A stretch of 64,000 nt of DNA from Ensifer adhaerens (GCF_013283195.1 NZ_JABEKT010000001.1:2080509-2144508); one strand, 5' to 3'. Positions 26,585 to 36,502 are shown, counted from the first letter of the stretch. Notes: generated by a model from the sequence alone, not told the origin. Made by a program: numbers and translations.

Positions 26585-26638
26585 ATTCAGTCTCCGGTTG
26601 TATCCGGTTGACATAGCGCAGATTTGATCATATGTCCA

Positions 26639-26658
26639 ATTTGAGCGTTGGCTCAAAT
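26639..26658. promoter_or_regulatory. Palindromic candidate operator for the TetR regulator
   Basis: ATTTGAGC (26639-26646), spacer GTTG, and its exact complement-reverse GCTCAAAT (26651-26658). It lies in the shared promoter region between the TetR gene (minus) and the GNAT gene (plus), the usual place and size for a TetR-family site. Binding is inferred, not shown. Confidence 0.5.
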
Positions 26659-26738
26659 CGTTGGCGGACGATCTAAAACCGCGGCCGGCCTTTTTGGTCT
26701 GGTCTTCGTTTTCATCTATTGATTTTCAGGGAACGCTC

Positions 26739-27230
26739 ATGAGCGAACATGCATTGCCGTCCGATGCCGAAATCACCTTCCGCCGTATCTCGGCGCTGAC
26801 TGTCTGCGACGTCTGCGAACTCAGCGAAACGCTGAGCGAAGAACAGCGCAACATGGTGGCCGACAACGGCACGTCGATTGCCGAAGCACATTTCTCCGAG
26901 AATGCCTGGTTTCGCGCAATCTACGCCGAGGAAACGCTTGTCGGTTTCGTCATGCTGCACCAGGGATCGGATTGGGACGATGGCATCGATTGCCCCGGCG
27001 TCTACCTCTGGCGCTTCATGATCGCCCGACCTTTTCAGGGCAAGGGCATCGGCAAGAAGGCGATCGACCTTGTCGTGCGCGACCTCAAGGCGCGCGGGAT
27101 CCGCGAGCTTTACACCAGCTACGGCTTGGGCGAGGCAAGCCCGGAAGGCTTCTACAAGGGACTGGGCTTTGTTCGAACCGGTGACAGCTACGGCGAAGAG
27201 CCGGAGGCCGTGCTGAAATTTGCGGCCTGA
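26739..27230 (+). CDS. GNAT family N-acetyltransferase
   Basis: A 163-residue GNAT acetyltransferase resembling spermidine/diamine acetyltransferases. Motif A is VYLWRFMIARPFQGKGIGKKAIDLVVRDLKA with the acetyl-CoA loop QGKGIGK; motif B includes LYTSYGLGEASPEGFYKGLGFVRTGD. The N-terminal ITFRRISALTVCDVCELSETL resembles that of SpeG-like members. Substrate is not known; a polyamine is one possibility. The ATG at 26739 starts the alignable region. It is divergent from the TetR gene and 59 nt ahead of the methyltransferase-GNAT fusion, so the three may form one regulated locus. Confidence 0.82.
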   Translation: MSEHALPSDAEITFRRISALTVCDVCELSETLSEEQRNMVADNGTSIAEAHFSENAWFRAIYAEETLVGFVMLHQGSDWDDGIDCPGVYLWRFMIARPFQGKGIGKKAIDLVVRDLKARGIRELYTSYGLGEASPEGFYKGLGFVRTGDSYGEEPEAVLKFAA

Positions 27231-27289
27231 ACGAGACATCATTGGCGGCGCTCGACCCGGCGTCGCCTAGAATATTTTACGAGAGAGAC

Positions 27290-28609
27290 ATGCAAAACGA
27301 CCTGCACGAGGCCAATCGCCTCTCATGGAACGCGGCAACCGCCGCGCACAACAGCCACAAGGGTGATCAAGGCGCGTTCTTCCGCAACGGCGGCTCGACG
27401 CTCTATCCCGAAGAGATCGAATTGCTCGGCGACTTGGCCGGCCTCGATCTCTTGCATCTGCAATGCAACTCCGGCCAGGACAGTTTGAGCCTTGCCCGCC
27501 TGGGCGCCAACGTCACTGGCGTCGACATTTCCGACGAAGCCATCGCATTTGCCACAAGGCTTTCGAGCGAAAGCGGCATCGCGGCGACTTTCGAGCGCGC
27601 CGACCTTTTCCACTGGTTCGAAGGCGCTCGAGCACGCGGCGCTGTGTTCGATCGCGTCTTTGCGTCCTATGGCACCATATGCTGGTTATCCGACCTCGGG
27701 CCGTGGGCTCGAGGTATCGCTTCCGTGCTGAAACCCGGCGGCCGGTTCGCCTTCATCGAGTTTCATCCGTTTGCGATGGTCTTCGATGAAACGTGGACGC
27801 CACGTTATGACTATGCACCGCGAGAGCCGATCTCCGAAGCGGGCGTTGGCGATTACGTCGCAGGTTCCGGGACGGGTCTGGCGCCGGATGGCTACGAGCA
27901 GGGGGTGGTGGATTTCCGCAACCCCCACCCCTCATTCGAGTTAAATTGGGGCATCGCCGACGTCGTCCAGGCGCTGATCAACGCCGGTCTCAAGGTCGAA
28001 TGCCTGAAGGAATATCCCTATGCCAACGGCTGGGTCGGCTTCGAAGCGATGCGCGACAGTGGTGGCGGGCGGATGCTGCCACCCGAAACCATGCCCAGCA
28101 TTCCGCTGATGTATGCGATTGCGGCGGCGAAACCGGACGCGACAACGCAGGTTTCGGCAGGGAAACGGTCCGAGGCAATCATCCGTCCCTACCGCGCAGA
28201 GGATCGTGACAGGCTGGTCGATATCTGGCTCTCCGCCTCGCGCGTCGGGCACCCCTTCCTTGGCGAAGAGCGCCTGCTCGCCCAGCTAGAGATGGTTCGC
28301 GACACCTACCTGCCGATGGCGGATAATTGGGTTGCGGACGTGGACGGGCGTCCGGCCGGCTTCATCGGCCTGATCGACAGATTCATCGGCGGGCTGTTTG
28401 TGGATCCGGAGATCCATGGCGCCGGCATCGGCCGCGGGCTGATCGAGCACGCGGCAGCGCGGCTCGGGCATCTCGATGTCGGCGTCTATGCCGACAATGC
28501 CAGTGCCGTTGAGTTCTATCGCCGTCGCGGTTTTGTCGAGACCAGCCGGCAAGAGACGGATGATGAAGGGTTGCCTTTTGCTGTGATCCACATGGCTCGC
28601 CCTTCCTGA
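27290..28609 (+). CDS. Class I SAM methyltransferase-GNAT fusion protein
   Basis: A 439-residue fusion. The N-terminal part (to about 265) is a class I methyltransferase: motif I LDLLHLQCNSGQDSLSLARLGANVTGVDIS, an acidic D in the following ADLF, and a post-motif VLKPGGRFAFIEFHPF. After a linker near 280-295, the C-terminal part is a GNAT acetyltransferase with IIRPYRAEDRDRLVDIWL, GGLFVDPEIHGAGIGRGLIEHAAARLG and a YADNASAVEFYRRRGFVET end. The frame is continuous, so this is a genuine two-enzyme protein and not two genes. Substrates are unknown. The ATG at 27290 is preferred because upstream residues do not align. Confidence 0.82.
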   Translation: MQNDLHEANRLSWNAATAAHNSHKGDQGAFFRNGGSTLYPEEIELLGDLAGLDLLHLQCNSGQDSLSLARLGANVTGVDISDEAIAFATRLSSESGIAATFERADLFHWFEGARARGAVFDRVFASYGTICWLSDLGPWARGIASVLKPGGRFAFIEFHPFAMVFDETWTPRYDYAPREPISEAGVGDYVAGSGTGLAPDGYEQGVVDFRNPHPSFELNWGIADVVQALINAGLKVECLKEYPYANGWVGFEAMRDSGGGRMLPPETMPSIPLMYAIAAAKPDATTQVSAGKRSEAIIRPYRAEDRDRLVDIWLSASRVGHPFLGEERLLAQLEMVRDTYLPMADNWVADVDGRPAGFIGLIDRFIGGLFVDPEIHGAGIGRGLIEHAAARLGHLDVGVYADNASAVEFYRRRGFVETSRQETDDEGLPFAVIHMARPS

Positions 28610-28620
28610 GCAACAAACGA

Positions 28621-28651
28621 CCGACAGGGCCACTCGTTTCGGCCCTGTCGG
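28621..28651 (+). terminator. Terminator-like hairpin after the methyltransferase-GNAT gene
   Basis: CCGACAGGGCC (28621-28631) and GGCCCTGTCGG (28641-28651) form a perfect 11-bp stem with a nine-base loop (ACTCGTTTC), followed by GAATATTGC. The T-run is weak. Confidence 0.55.
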
Positions 28652-28738
28652 GAATATTGCGTGCCGCATGCTTTCCTTTGCCGGTGGCATTTGCTAGGCC
28701 GCTTCCCGGAGAAACGTACCTGACCCGGAGGAAATTTC

Positions 28739-29509
28739 ATGACGCCTGACATCCGCCCGCTCGTCGCCGGAAACTGGAAGATGAACGGAACGCGCGCCTC
28801 GCTCGATCAGATCAAGGCGATGGCCGAAGGGGTCAAGGGCGATCTGTCAGGTAAGGTCGAGACGCTGATCTGCCCGCCCGCGACGTTGCTCTACGTGGCG
28901 ACGGCGCTGTGCGACGACAGTCCTCTGATGATCGGCGCTCAGGATTGCCATCAGAAGCAGTCCGGCGCACACACCGGTGACATCTCGGCCGAGATGATCG
29001 CCGATTGCTTCGGTACCCATGTGATCGTCGGCCATTCCGAGCGCCGCACCGACCATGCCGAACAGGACGGGCTGGTGCGCGAAAAGGCCGACGCTGCACA
29101 CGCTGCCGAGCTCATCGCCATTGTCTGCATCGGCGAAACAGGTGACGAGCGCAAGGCGGGCAAGACGCTCGACGTGCTCAAGCGTCAGCTCGCCGAAAGC
29201 CTGCCCGATACCGCCACGGCGGAAAACACAGTTATCGCCTACGAGCCGGTCTGGGCGATCGGTACGGGCCTGACGCCGACAACTGCCGACGTCGAGGAGG
29301 CGCATGCCTTCATGCGCAACGAACTGGTGTCGCGCTTCGCCGACGCCGGTGCCAAGATGCGCATCCTCTATGGCGGTTCGGTCAAGCCGTCCAATGCCCG
29401 CGAGTTGATGGCCGTCGCCAATGTCGATGGGGCACTGATCGGTGGTGCGAGCTTGAAAGCCGAAGACTTCCTCGCCATTTACCGGGCTTATGAAGATTTG
29501 ACGGCCTGA
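28739..29509 (+). CDS. tpiA: Triosephosphate isomerase
   Basis: TpiA interconverts glyceraldehyde-3-phosphate and dihydroxyacetone phosphate. The 256-residue protein has the active-site residues Asn12 and Lys14 in GNWKMNG, His99 in VIVGHSERR and Glu169 in [11 protein letters not shown], then the phosphate-binding GGSVKPSNA and GGASL loops. Length is normal for the bacterial enzyme. The gene has a GGAGG ribosome site shortly before the ATG. Some rhizobia carry a second isomerase gene for erythritol metabolism, but neighbours here (secG, pyrG) fit the housekeeping tpiA locus. Confidence 0.96.
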   Translation: MTPDIRPLVAGNWKMNGTRASLDQIKAMAEGVKGDLSGKVETLICPPATLLYVATALCDDSPLMIGAQDCHQKQSGAHTGDISAEMIADCFGTHVIVGHSERRTDHAEQDGLVREKADAAHAAELIAIVCIGETGDERKAGKTLDVLKRQLAESLPDTATAENTVIAYEPVWAIGTGLTPTTADVEEAHAFMRNELVSRFADAGAKMRILYGGSVKPSNARELMAVANVDGALIGGASLKAEDFLAIYRAYEDLTA

Positions 29510-29643
29510 TTGTCCGGCACAGATCGGGCAGGGGGTTGGAATAGCGGACAGGTTGGTATAAAGAGGCGCGAAAATTGCGCCCGGGAAACCCCGTGTCCGC
29601 GCAAGATTTGATTCGTTTGCCCAAAGGGCAGGACTGGAAGCTG

Positions 29644-30114
29644 ATGCAGACCGTACTACTCGTCATCTATCTCATGGTCGTCGTTGCCCTGATCGGCGTC
29701 GTTCTCATTCAGCGCTCTGAAGGCGGTGGCCTCGGCATCGGTGGCGGCTCGGGCTTCATGTCCGCACGCGGCACGGCCAATGCGCTGACCCGCACCACGG
29801 CGATCCTTGCCGCGCTGTTTTTCGTTCTGGCCCTGGCGATGGGTATCCTTGCCCGTTACGAGCCGCAGGCGACCGACATCCTTGACCGTATTCCGGGCAC
29901 CAGCTCGGGTGGCGGCGTGCTCGATTCGCTTGGCGGCGGCAACACCCAGGCTCCGGCTGGCGGTGCAACCCAGCAGCCGGCGACCGGCAATGGCGCCGCG
30001 GCACCGGCTCCCGCCACCACGGGCGAAGCTCCGGCCGGCGGTGCTGCGACAACGCAGACACCCGCAGCCGGCGCAAACGGCAATACGGGATCGCAAGTTC
30101 CCAGCGGCCAATAA
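29644..30114 (+). CDS. secG: Preprotein translocase subunit SecG
   Basis: SecG is a small integral membrane subunit of the SecYEG channel. The 156-residue protein has two transmembrane helices (about residues 2-22 and 54-75) with the family segment VLIQRSEGGGLGIGGGSGFMSARGTANALTRTTAILAALFF between them. The remaining ~70 residues form a long Ala/Gly/Pro/Thr-rich cytoplasmic or periplasmic tail of low complexity, typical of alphaproteobacterial SecG. The ATG at 29644 starts helix 1; the upstream open frame is not conserved. An intrinsic terminator follows. Confidence 0.93.
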   Translation: MQTVLLVIYLMVVVALIGVVLIQRSEGGGLGIGGGSGFMSARGTANALTRTTAILAALFFVLALAMGILARYEPQATDILDRIPGTSSGGGVLDSLGGGNTQAPAGGATQQPATGNGAAAPAPATTGEAPAGGAATTQTPAAGANGNTGSQVPSGQ

Positions 30115-30136
30115 GGTCGCAAATTAGAAGAACCCG

Positions 30137-30165
30137 CCGGCGGATGGCACCATCCGCCGGTTTTG
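30137..30165 (+). terminator. Rho-independent terminator after secG
   Basis: CCGGCGGATG (30137-30146), loop GCAC, CATCCGCCGG (30151-30160), then TTTTGTTTT. A 10-bp GC-rich stem with a clear T-rich tail, a strong candidate. Confidence 0.88.
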
Positions 30166-30213
30166 TTTTGTGTGAAAATCAGATTCCCTTCGAAGACGGA
30201 AAAATTCGGATAG

Positions 30214-31893
<1,680 letters not shown>

Positions 31894-31916
31894 TCCGCGA
31901 TCGCGGTTCTGAAAAT

Positions 31917-31951
31917 GACGGCCGGTCCCTTGTGACCGGCCGTCGTCGTTT
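31917..31951. terminator. Strong terminator after pyrG, possibly bidirectional
   Basis: GACGGCCGGTC (31917-31927), loop CCTTGT, GACCGGCCGTC (31934-31944), then GTCGTTT. Perfect 11-bp stem between pyrG (plus) and the SdpI-like gene (minus), so it may end both transcripts. Confidence 0.75.
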
Positions 31952-31971
31952 CAGCGTCCTGTGCTGCATCG

Positions 31972-32631
31972 TCAGCGGCGTGACGGATGTCCTTGCCGCC
32001 GTGAGAAGATGTAGCTGTACAGGCCGCCGACGGCGAACGGCAGCATGAAGGCTGCAATCGTTACCGCCGCGAGCAGCGGTCCGGCGTTTAGGGCCAATGC
32101 GGCCAGCATCAGCAGGCTGCCGGATACCAGCATCAAGCGGCCGGTGAGGCGATGCGTCGCTACCCAGTTTGCCGGGTCGGCGAGGGTCCATGGCAGGCGG
32201 AGGCCGGCAATGCCGTTGGGTTGCGATTTCGGCATCACGTTGCCGATGACGACGGAAAGCAGACCCATCGCGAATGCGATGACGTTGACCATCGATATGT
32301 CGAACCCGAGACCTATGAGCACGATGACGGTTTGGATTGCCATGAAGAGTGCAAGGATGCCGGTCGAAGCCGCGGAAACGACATGGCGGCCGGCCTGTCG
32401 TCCGGGTGCGAAGCGGTCGGTAAAAGCCATCAAAGCCAGAACGACCGTTGCACCGACCGGAGCCGACAGCAGCGCCCGGTCGCGCGGCCAGAACGCATCC
32501 GGCTTGCCGTCGAGACCCCAATGGATCGGAAGCTCGGTGGCGGACGGTATCATGAGATAGCCGGTGATCGTCGTGGCGACGAGCGCGGCGGCCAAGGGCA
32601 GCACCAGCGGAGAACGCAGCACAGAGGTCAT
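31972..32631 (-). CDS. SdpI/YhfL-type immunity-like membrane protein
   Basis: A 219-residue integral membrane protein with about six helices. It has the DUF1648 N-terminal segment (ATELPIHWGLDGKPDAFWPRD) followed by the SdpI family part, including MGLLSVVIGNVMPKSQPNGIAGLRLPWTLADPANWVATHRLTGRLM. In Bacillus, SdpI protects cells from the SdpC toxin and is controlled by SdpR. Here no SdpC-like toxin gene is visible, so an immunity role is only by family analogy. Its start overlaps the stop of the ArsR/SdpR-like gene (ATGA), and the two are certainly co-transcribed on the minus strand. Confidence 0.8.
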   Translation of the reverse strand: MTSVLRSPLVLPLAAALVATTITGYLMIPSATELPIHWGLDGKPDAFWPRDRALLSAPVGATVVLALMAFTDRFAPGRQAGRHVVSAASTGILALFMAIQTVIVLIGLGFDISMVNVIAFAMGLLSVVIGNVMPKSQPNGIAGLRLPWTLADPANWVATHRLTGRLMLVSGSLLMLAALALNAGPLLAAVTIAAFMLPFAVGGLYSYIFSRRQGHPSRR

Positions 32632-32903
32632 GGCGTTTGATCCTTCTTGCCCAGAAGTCCGCTCAAGGCTTCTTCCAGGATGGACATGTTGAGATGATAG
32701 ATGAGGCTGGTGCCCCGCCGTTCCACCGCGACCAGTTCGGCATCGCGCAGCTTGTTGAAGTGCACCGAAAGCGTCGGCTTGGTTAGATCGAAATGACCGG
32801 CGAGCTCGCCGGCGCTCATCGGACCGGTTTTCAGCAGGGTCAGAATTTGTCGCCGTACCGGGTGTGAAAGCGCTTCGAAGACGGTGTTGATCCGCATGTT
32901 CAT
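32628..32903 (-). CDS. ArsR/SdpR family transcriptional repressor
   Basis: A 91-residue winged-helix regulator. The pattern VFEALSHPVRRQILTLLKTGPMSAGELAGHFDLTKPTLSVHFNKLRDAELV is the autorepressor/ArsR type, and its pairing with an SdpI-like gene makes SdpR the closest known analogue. No metal-binding cysteine motif (as in ArsR or SmtB) is present, so metals are unlikely to be the signal. It overlaps the SdpI-like start by 4 nt. A long palindrome just upstream of its start is a plausible binding site for autoregulation. Confidence 0.88.
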   Translation of the reverse strand: MNMRINTVFEALSHPVRRQILTLLKTGPMSAGELAGHFDLTKPTLSVHFNKLRDAELVAVERRGTSLIYHLNMSILEEALSGLLGKKDQTP

Positions 32904-32912
32904 GTTCCGTTG

Positions 32913-32948
32913 TGACTCAATAGTTAGATAATTATCTAATTAGAGTCA
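32913..32948. promoter_or_regulatory. Palindromic operator candidate upstream of the SdpR-like gene
   Basis: A perfect 16-bp palindrome TTAGATAATTATCTAA (32924-32939) is flanked by the inverted pair TGACTC (32913-32918) and GAGTCA (32943-32948). It sits ten bases before the start codon of the ArsR-type gene, overlapping its probable promoter. Sequence is AT-rich unlike its surroundings. Confidence 0.6.
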
Positions 32949-33032
32949 ACGCGAAGAACGAAACGCGCTGAACAGCAAAACACCCGTCGCGAAACGCGCC
33001 GGGTGCATGGAGATTGCGCCTGAAGCCGGGGG

Positions 33033-34226
33033 CTATTGCTGATCGGCGCTTGCGAGCTTGCGCCATTGCGGGATGCGCCAGATGGTGATGAAGCGCAACA
33101 GCCACTCCAGTGGACCATAGGCGAAACGCTGCATCCACCAGCCGCTGAGAACGAGCTGTGCGGCGTAGATGATAAGGGCAATCAATACGGTTTCCAGCGG
33201 CGAAACGCGTCCGACCAGGCCCAGGCCATAGCCATGGAAGATCAGCGCGCAGACGAACGACTGCAGCAGGTAGTTGGAAAGCGCGGTGCGTCCGGCTGGT
33301 GCCAGCCGATCGCGCAGCCATCGGCCGCCGGCACTGTCAAGGAGCAGCACCATGGCGCCGACATAGGCTCCCGTCAGCAACGGTGCTGTCAGGAGCCCAA
33401 TGGCAAGCCCGATGATCGCCAGCGGCGTATCGCTCATCTCGACGCCGGTATAGGCATAAACGACGGCGCCGGGCAGGCCGACGAAGAGGCCGAGCCGAAC
33501 GAGCCGCCGGAGCAGGCCGCGGTTTTCCTGCGGGCGAGACAGGATCTGCCGGCGCCCGGCAATCAGGCCGACGAGGAACATGGCGAGCGCCGATGGCGCC
33601 TGCAACAGACCAAGGATCACCCAGACTGACGACAGTTCCGTCAGGTGCTGTCCGATGATCGATTGCCAATTGCCTCGGAAGGCCGCTTCCGTCGCTGCGG
33701 CCGCGGCGACGATTGCATCCCGGTCAAGCGAAGGAGGTTCCAGGACGGCGACGACGCCAAGAGCGAACCATGCGAGAGCCGTGCCGATCACCAGAAAGCG
33801 AGCGAGACGCCAGAGGGTGGCATCGCTTCGTGTCCGCAGCATCATCAGCGCGATGCCGAGAACGGCGTAGGTCGTCAGGATGTCGCCGTGAAACAAAAGC
33901 ACCCCATGCGCCAGCCCGATCAGCCAGAGCCCCACTTGGCGCCGCAGGAGGCGCGGCACAAAGGCATCGCCGGCTTTTTCGGCGGAGCGCATCTGCAGCG
34001 TGAAGCTGTAGCCGAAGAGGAAGGAGAAGAGCAGGTAGAACTTCATCTCGAAGAACAGCGCGACGATAAGGTGCACGGCGCGGTCGAGGCCGGTATCGTA
34101 CGACGGATCCGGCAGTTCGAGGCCGTAAAATGCCGAAGCGAACGCCATGCTGTTGACAAGCAGGATGCCGAGCAACGCGAACCCGCGCAGTGCATCGACC
34201 CCGTCTATGCGGTCTTGGGTGGTCAT
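33033..34226 (-). CDS. DUF418 domain membrane protein
   Basis: A 397-residue polytopic membrane protein. The N-terminal RIDGVDALRGFALLGILLVNSMAF is the acyltransferase-3-like motif, and the later part carries the DUF418 signature LAPAGRTALSNYLLQSFVCALIFHGYGLGLVG and ends in YGPLEWLLRFITIWRIP. About ten helices are predicted. Function of DUF418 proteins is not established. The ATG at 34226 follows GGAG at a good distance and is preferred over the ATG at 34232 two codons earlier, and over an open extension beyond. Confidence 0.82.
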   Translation of the reverse strand: MTTQDRIDGVDALRGFALLGILLVNSMAFASAFYGLELPDPSYDTGLDRAVHLIVALFFEMKFYLLFSFLFGYSFTLQMRSAEKAGDAFVPRLLRRQVGLWLIGLAHGVLLFHGDILTTYAVLGIALMMLRTRSDATLWRLARFLVIGTALAWFALGVVAVLEPPSLDRDAIVAAAAATEAAFRGNWQSIIGQHLTELSSVWVILGLLQAPSALAMFLVGLIAGRRQILSRPQENRGLLRRLVRLGLFVGLPGAVVYAYTGVEMSDTPLAIIGLAIGLLTAPLLTGAYVGAMVLLLDSAGGRWLRDRLAPAGRTALSNYLLQSFVCALIFHGYGLGLVGRVSPLETVLIALIIYAAQLVLSGWWMQRFAYGPLEWLLRFITIWRIPQWRKLASADQQ

Positions 34227-34511
34227 GGTCATCTCCGTTTCGGCAGGCGCTATGGCTCCCACCGGATCCAACTGATTCAAAACATGTATCGGAGAACGGA
34301 CCGGGCGATTGCACGGCCGATTTAGCCGCTTCAATCATCCATCTCGGTAGTGCGCCGCGTCAGCCGTTCAACGCTGGTCAGGTTGTGTTATTTAGTAAAT
34401 AGAGTAATCTGTCTAATAATTAGCGACGGTAACGTCAAGGCTCTCACCGGGCCGATATGGGCGAGGGCGGTCAAAGGATCGGTTTTGGAGATTGCAGTCC
34501 GGCTGACGCGA

Positions 34512-35165
34512 CTATTTACGTGTGGCGTTGGTCCTCAGCCAGACGGTCTGGCGCCGGGCGCGACGCAGCGCCGTGAACGCCGCGCCGAGTGCGACAATGA
34601 CAAGTGCGGCGAGTAACACTTCGCCATCGCCAAGCCACAGCCCCTCAAAAGCGGAAACCACGGCCGCGAGCGTGATTGCCGCCATGCGGTGCTGTTTTGC
34701 CATCGGGCCGGAAAAGTCGCTCGGCGCACCATTGGCGCGTCCGAGTTCGCGGACATAGGCAGTGAGCACGGCGAACGCGCCTGCGGCAAAGCCGAGCGCT
34801 GGCAGGCCCGTGCCGTAGCCGGCACCGACGAGAATGAAAAGGTCGGCGACCCGGTCGGGAAATTCGTTCCAGAAGGGACCATCCGGTGCCCCCTTGCCAC
34901 CCTCAACGGCAACCATGCCGTCAAACAGATTGCAGAGCAGACGCAACTGGCAGAACAGAGCCGCCGCCATGAAGAGAAGCGAGCGAAGTCCGTCCTGGGT
35001 CTCGCTCGTCAGCCAGAAGGCAAGGCCTGCCAGCGCCGCGGCCGCCATGCTCGACTGCGATATCTGGTTGGGCGTGATCGCCATCGCTGCGAGCCGCCGA
35101 GCGATCGTCTGTGCCCAGCGGGTGTTGCGGCTCGCGAGCGGCCTTCGGTCACCGGTGTCTGTCAT
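34512..35165 (-). CDS. CDP-alcohol phosphatidyltransferase-like protein with diverged motif
   Basis: A 217-residue membrane protein with the general shape of the CDP-alcohol phosphatidyltransferase family. The canonical motif D-x2-DG-x2-AR-x8-G-x3-D-x3-D is altered: Asn79 replaces the first Asp in NLFDG (Asp82-Gly83 retained), VAV takes the place of AR, and the last pair is Asp104 and Asp108 in PDRVAD, about four residues further away than usual. The flanking helices are intact, so it may be a distinct subfamily or an inactive homologue. It is the last of four genes (PlsC, CdsA, small protein, this) on the minus strand. Confidence 0.65.
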   Translation of the reverse strand: MTDTGDRRPLASRNTRWAQTIARRLAAMAITPNQISQSSMAAAALAGLAFWLTSETQDGLRSLLFMAAALFCQLRLLCNLFDGMVAVEGGKGAPDGPFWNEFPDRVADLFILVGAGYGTGLPALGFAAGAFAVLTAYVRELGRANGAPSDFSGPMAKQHRMAAITLAAVVSAFEGLWLGDGEVLLAALVIVALGAAFTALRRARRQTVWLRTNATRK

Positions 35166-35168
35166 GGT

Positions 35169-35555
35169 TCAAGTTCCCCCGCGGCTGATCGAATAGTTGT
35201 AGGCAACCGCATAGCTGGTCGAGACCATGAGCGGTACGGCAATGGTCTTCAGAATTTCCGGGGTTCCGGTTGCCGCGTGGATTGCAACGAGAATGCTCGT
35301 CGAGGCAAGGCAGGCCAGAAGCGGCGGCATCCAAAGCCGCGCGGTACCGCGGAAACGAAGCGACAGCGCATCGATCGTCGACTTCAGACAAAGCGTCAGC
35401 GCGGCTGAAAGCGCGCCCTGCACAATGCCGGCAACGAGCGGCCGCGGCATCGGGTGAAGCCTGTTGGCAAACAGCGCCCATCCGCCCATGGCCACAAAAG
35501 CAAAAAGCACGTGGACGACACTGCTGCGTGCAAGGGCGCGCAGATGGCTGTTCAT
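35169..35555 (-). CDS. Small membrane protein of unknown function in the phospholipid operon
   Basis: A 128-residue, hydrophobic protein with about four transmembrane segments (residues near 14-30, 37-57, 74-94 and 104-122) and short polar loops. I do not recognise a family. It lies between CdsA-like and CDP-alcohol transferase-like genes, its start overlapping the CdsA stop (ATGA) and its stop lying 3 nt from the next start. A role as a subunit or transporter for the lipid product is possible but only inferred. A longer open frame further upstream is an antisense-side artefact of the neighbouring genes. Confidence 0.6.
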   Translation of the reverse strand: MNSHLRALARSSVVHVLFAFVAMGGWALFANRLHPMPRPLVAGIVQGALSAALTLCLKSTIDALSLRFRGTARLWMPPLLACLASTSILVAIHAATGTPEILKTIAVPLMVSTSYAVAYNYSISRGGT

Positions 35556-36502
35556 GTCAGCGACCACCAGTATCGCGTCAGATGGAAGAAGATCGGTGCC
35601 GAAAACACCACGGAATCCAGACGGTCGATCAGGCCGCCATGTCCTTCGATCAGATGGCCCCAGTCCTTTACTCCGCGGTCCCGCTTGATCGCCGACATCA
35701 CCAGTCCGCCGAAAAAGCCCATCAATGTGATGATGAGAGACATCACGCCTGCCTGAAGCGGTGTGAACGGCGTGATCCACCACAGCGAGGCGCCGAGCAG
35801 CGTGGCGCTCGCAACGCCGCCGACAAACCCCTCCACTGTTTTCGATGGAGAGAGTTTTGGCGCGATCTTGGTGCGTCCGAAGAGTTTGCCCCAGACATAT
35901 TGCAGCACGTCGCTCGATTGCACGACGATCACCAGGAAGGCGATCAGGAGCACGTTGCGCCCTTCGTAACCGGGGATCTGCAGCGTCAAAAGCGCCGGTA
36001 CGTGCGAGGCGCAGAACACGCAGATCATCAGTGCCCATTGAACTTCCGAAATCCGCAGCAGGAAGTTTTGCGTGTCGCCTCGCAACACCGCGATGATCGG
36101 CATCAGCAGGAAGGCATAGACGGGAATGAAGATCGCATAGATGCCGTACTCTTCCGCCCAGAGCAGATAATAGTTGATCGGCAGGGCCAGGAAGAAGGCG
36201 GCGGCGATCGCCCAATGATCGGCGCGTCTCGTGTTGATCAGCGTGATGAATTCGCGCAGCGCTGCAAACGAGCAGAAGGCGAAAAGCAGAAGCACCCCGA
36301 CACGTCCGGCGATGAAGGCGATGGCGATGAGGAAGACCATTGCCCACCACGCCTTAATGCGGGCGTTGAGGTTCTCGATCGCGCCATTGGAGCCATCCGG
36401 CGACAGCTTGCGCTGCAGAACGTAACCGACCGACGAGGCGAACAGCAGGATGCCGCCGACGCCGAGCAGCAGGGTGACCATGTCGGAAGTCGTCGTGCTC
36501 AT
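35552..36502 (-). CDS. CdsA-like phosphatidate cytidylyltransferase
   Basis: A 316-residue membrane enzyme of the CdsA family, which makes CDP-diacylglycerol from phosphatidate and CTP. The C-terminal signature S-x-K-R-x4-K-D-x-G-x3-x-H-G-G-x2-D-R-x-D is complete in SAIKRDRGVKDWGHLIEGHGGLIDRLD, and the SKTVEGFVGG motif precedes it. About eight helices are predicted. This gene sits with PlsC and a CDP-alcohol transferase-like gene, not with the usual frr-uppS-dxr housekeeping set, so it is probably a second cdsA paralogue. Its start overlaps the acyltransferase stop by four bases. Confidence 0.88.
   Translation of the reverse strand: MSTTTSDMVTLLLGVGGILLFASSVGYVLQRKLSPDGSNGAIENLNARIKAWWAMVFLIAIAFIAGRVGVLLLFAFCSFAALREFITLINTRRADHWAIAAAFFLALPINYYLLWAEEYGIYAIFIPVYAFLLMPIIAVLRGDTQNFLLRISEVQWALMICVFCASHVPALLTLQIPGYEGRNVLLIAFLVIVVQSSDVLQYVWGKLFGRTKIAPKLSPSKTVEGFVGGVASATLLGASLWWITPFTPLQAGVMSLIITLMGFFGGLVMSAIKRDRGVKDWGHLIEGHGGLIDRLDSVVFSAPIFFHLTRYWWSLT

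Noticed and set aside
35169-36350. A 393-codon protein extending the small membrane protein far upstream
   Set aside because: The upstream part is the cdsA-like gene read in another frame. The real start is ATG 35555.
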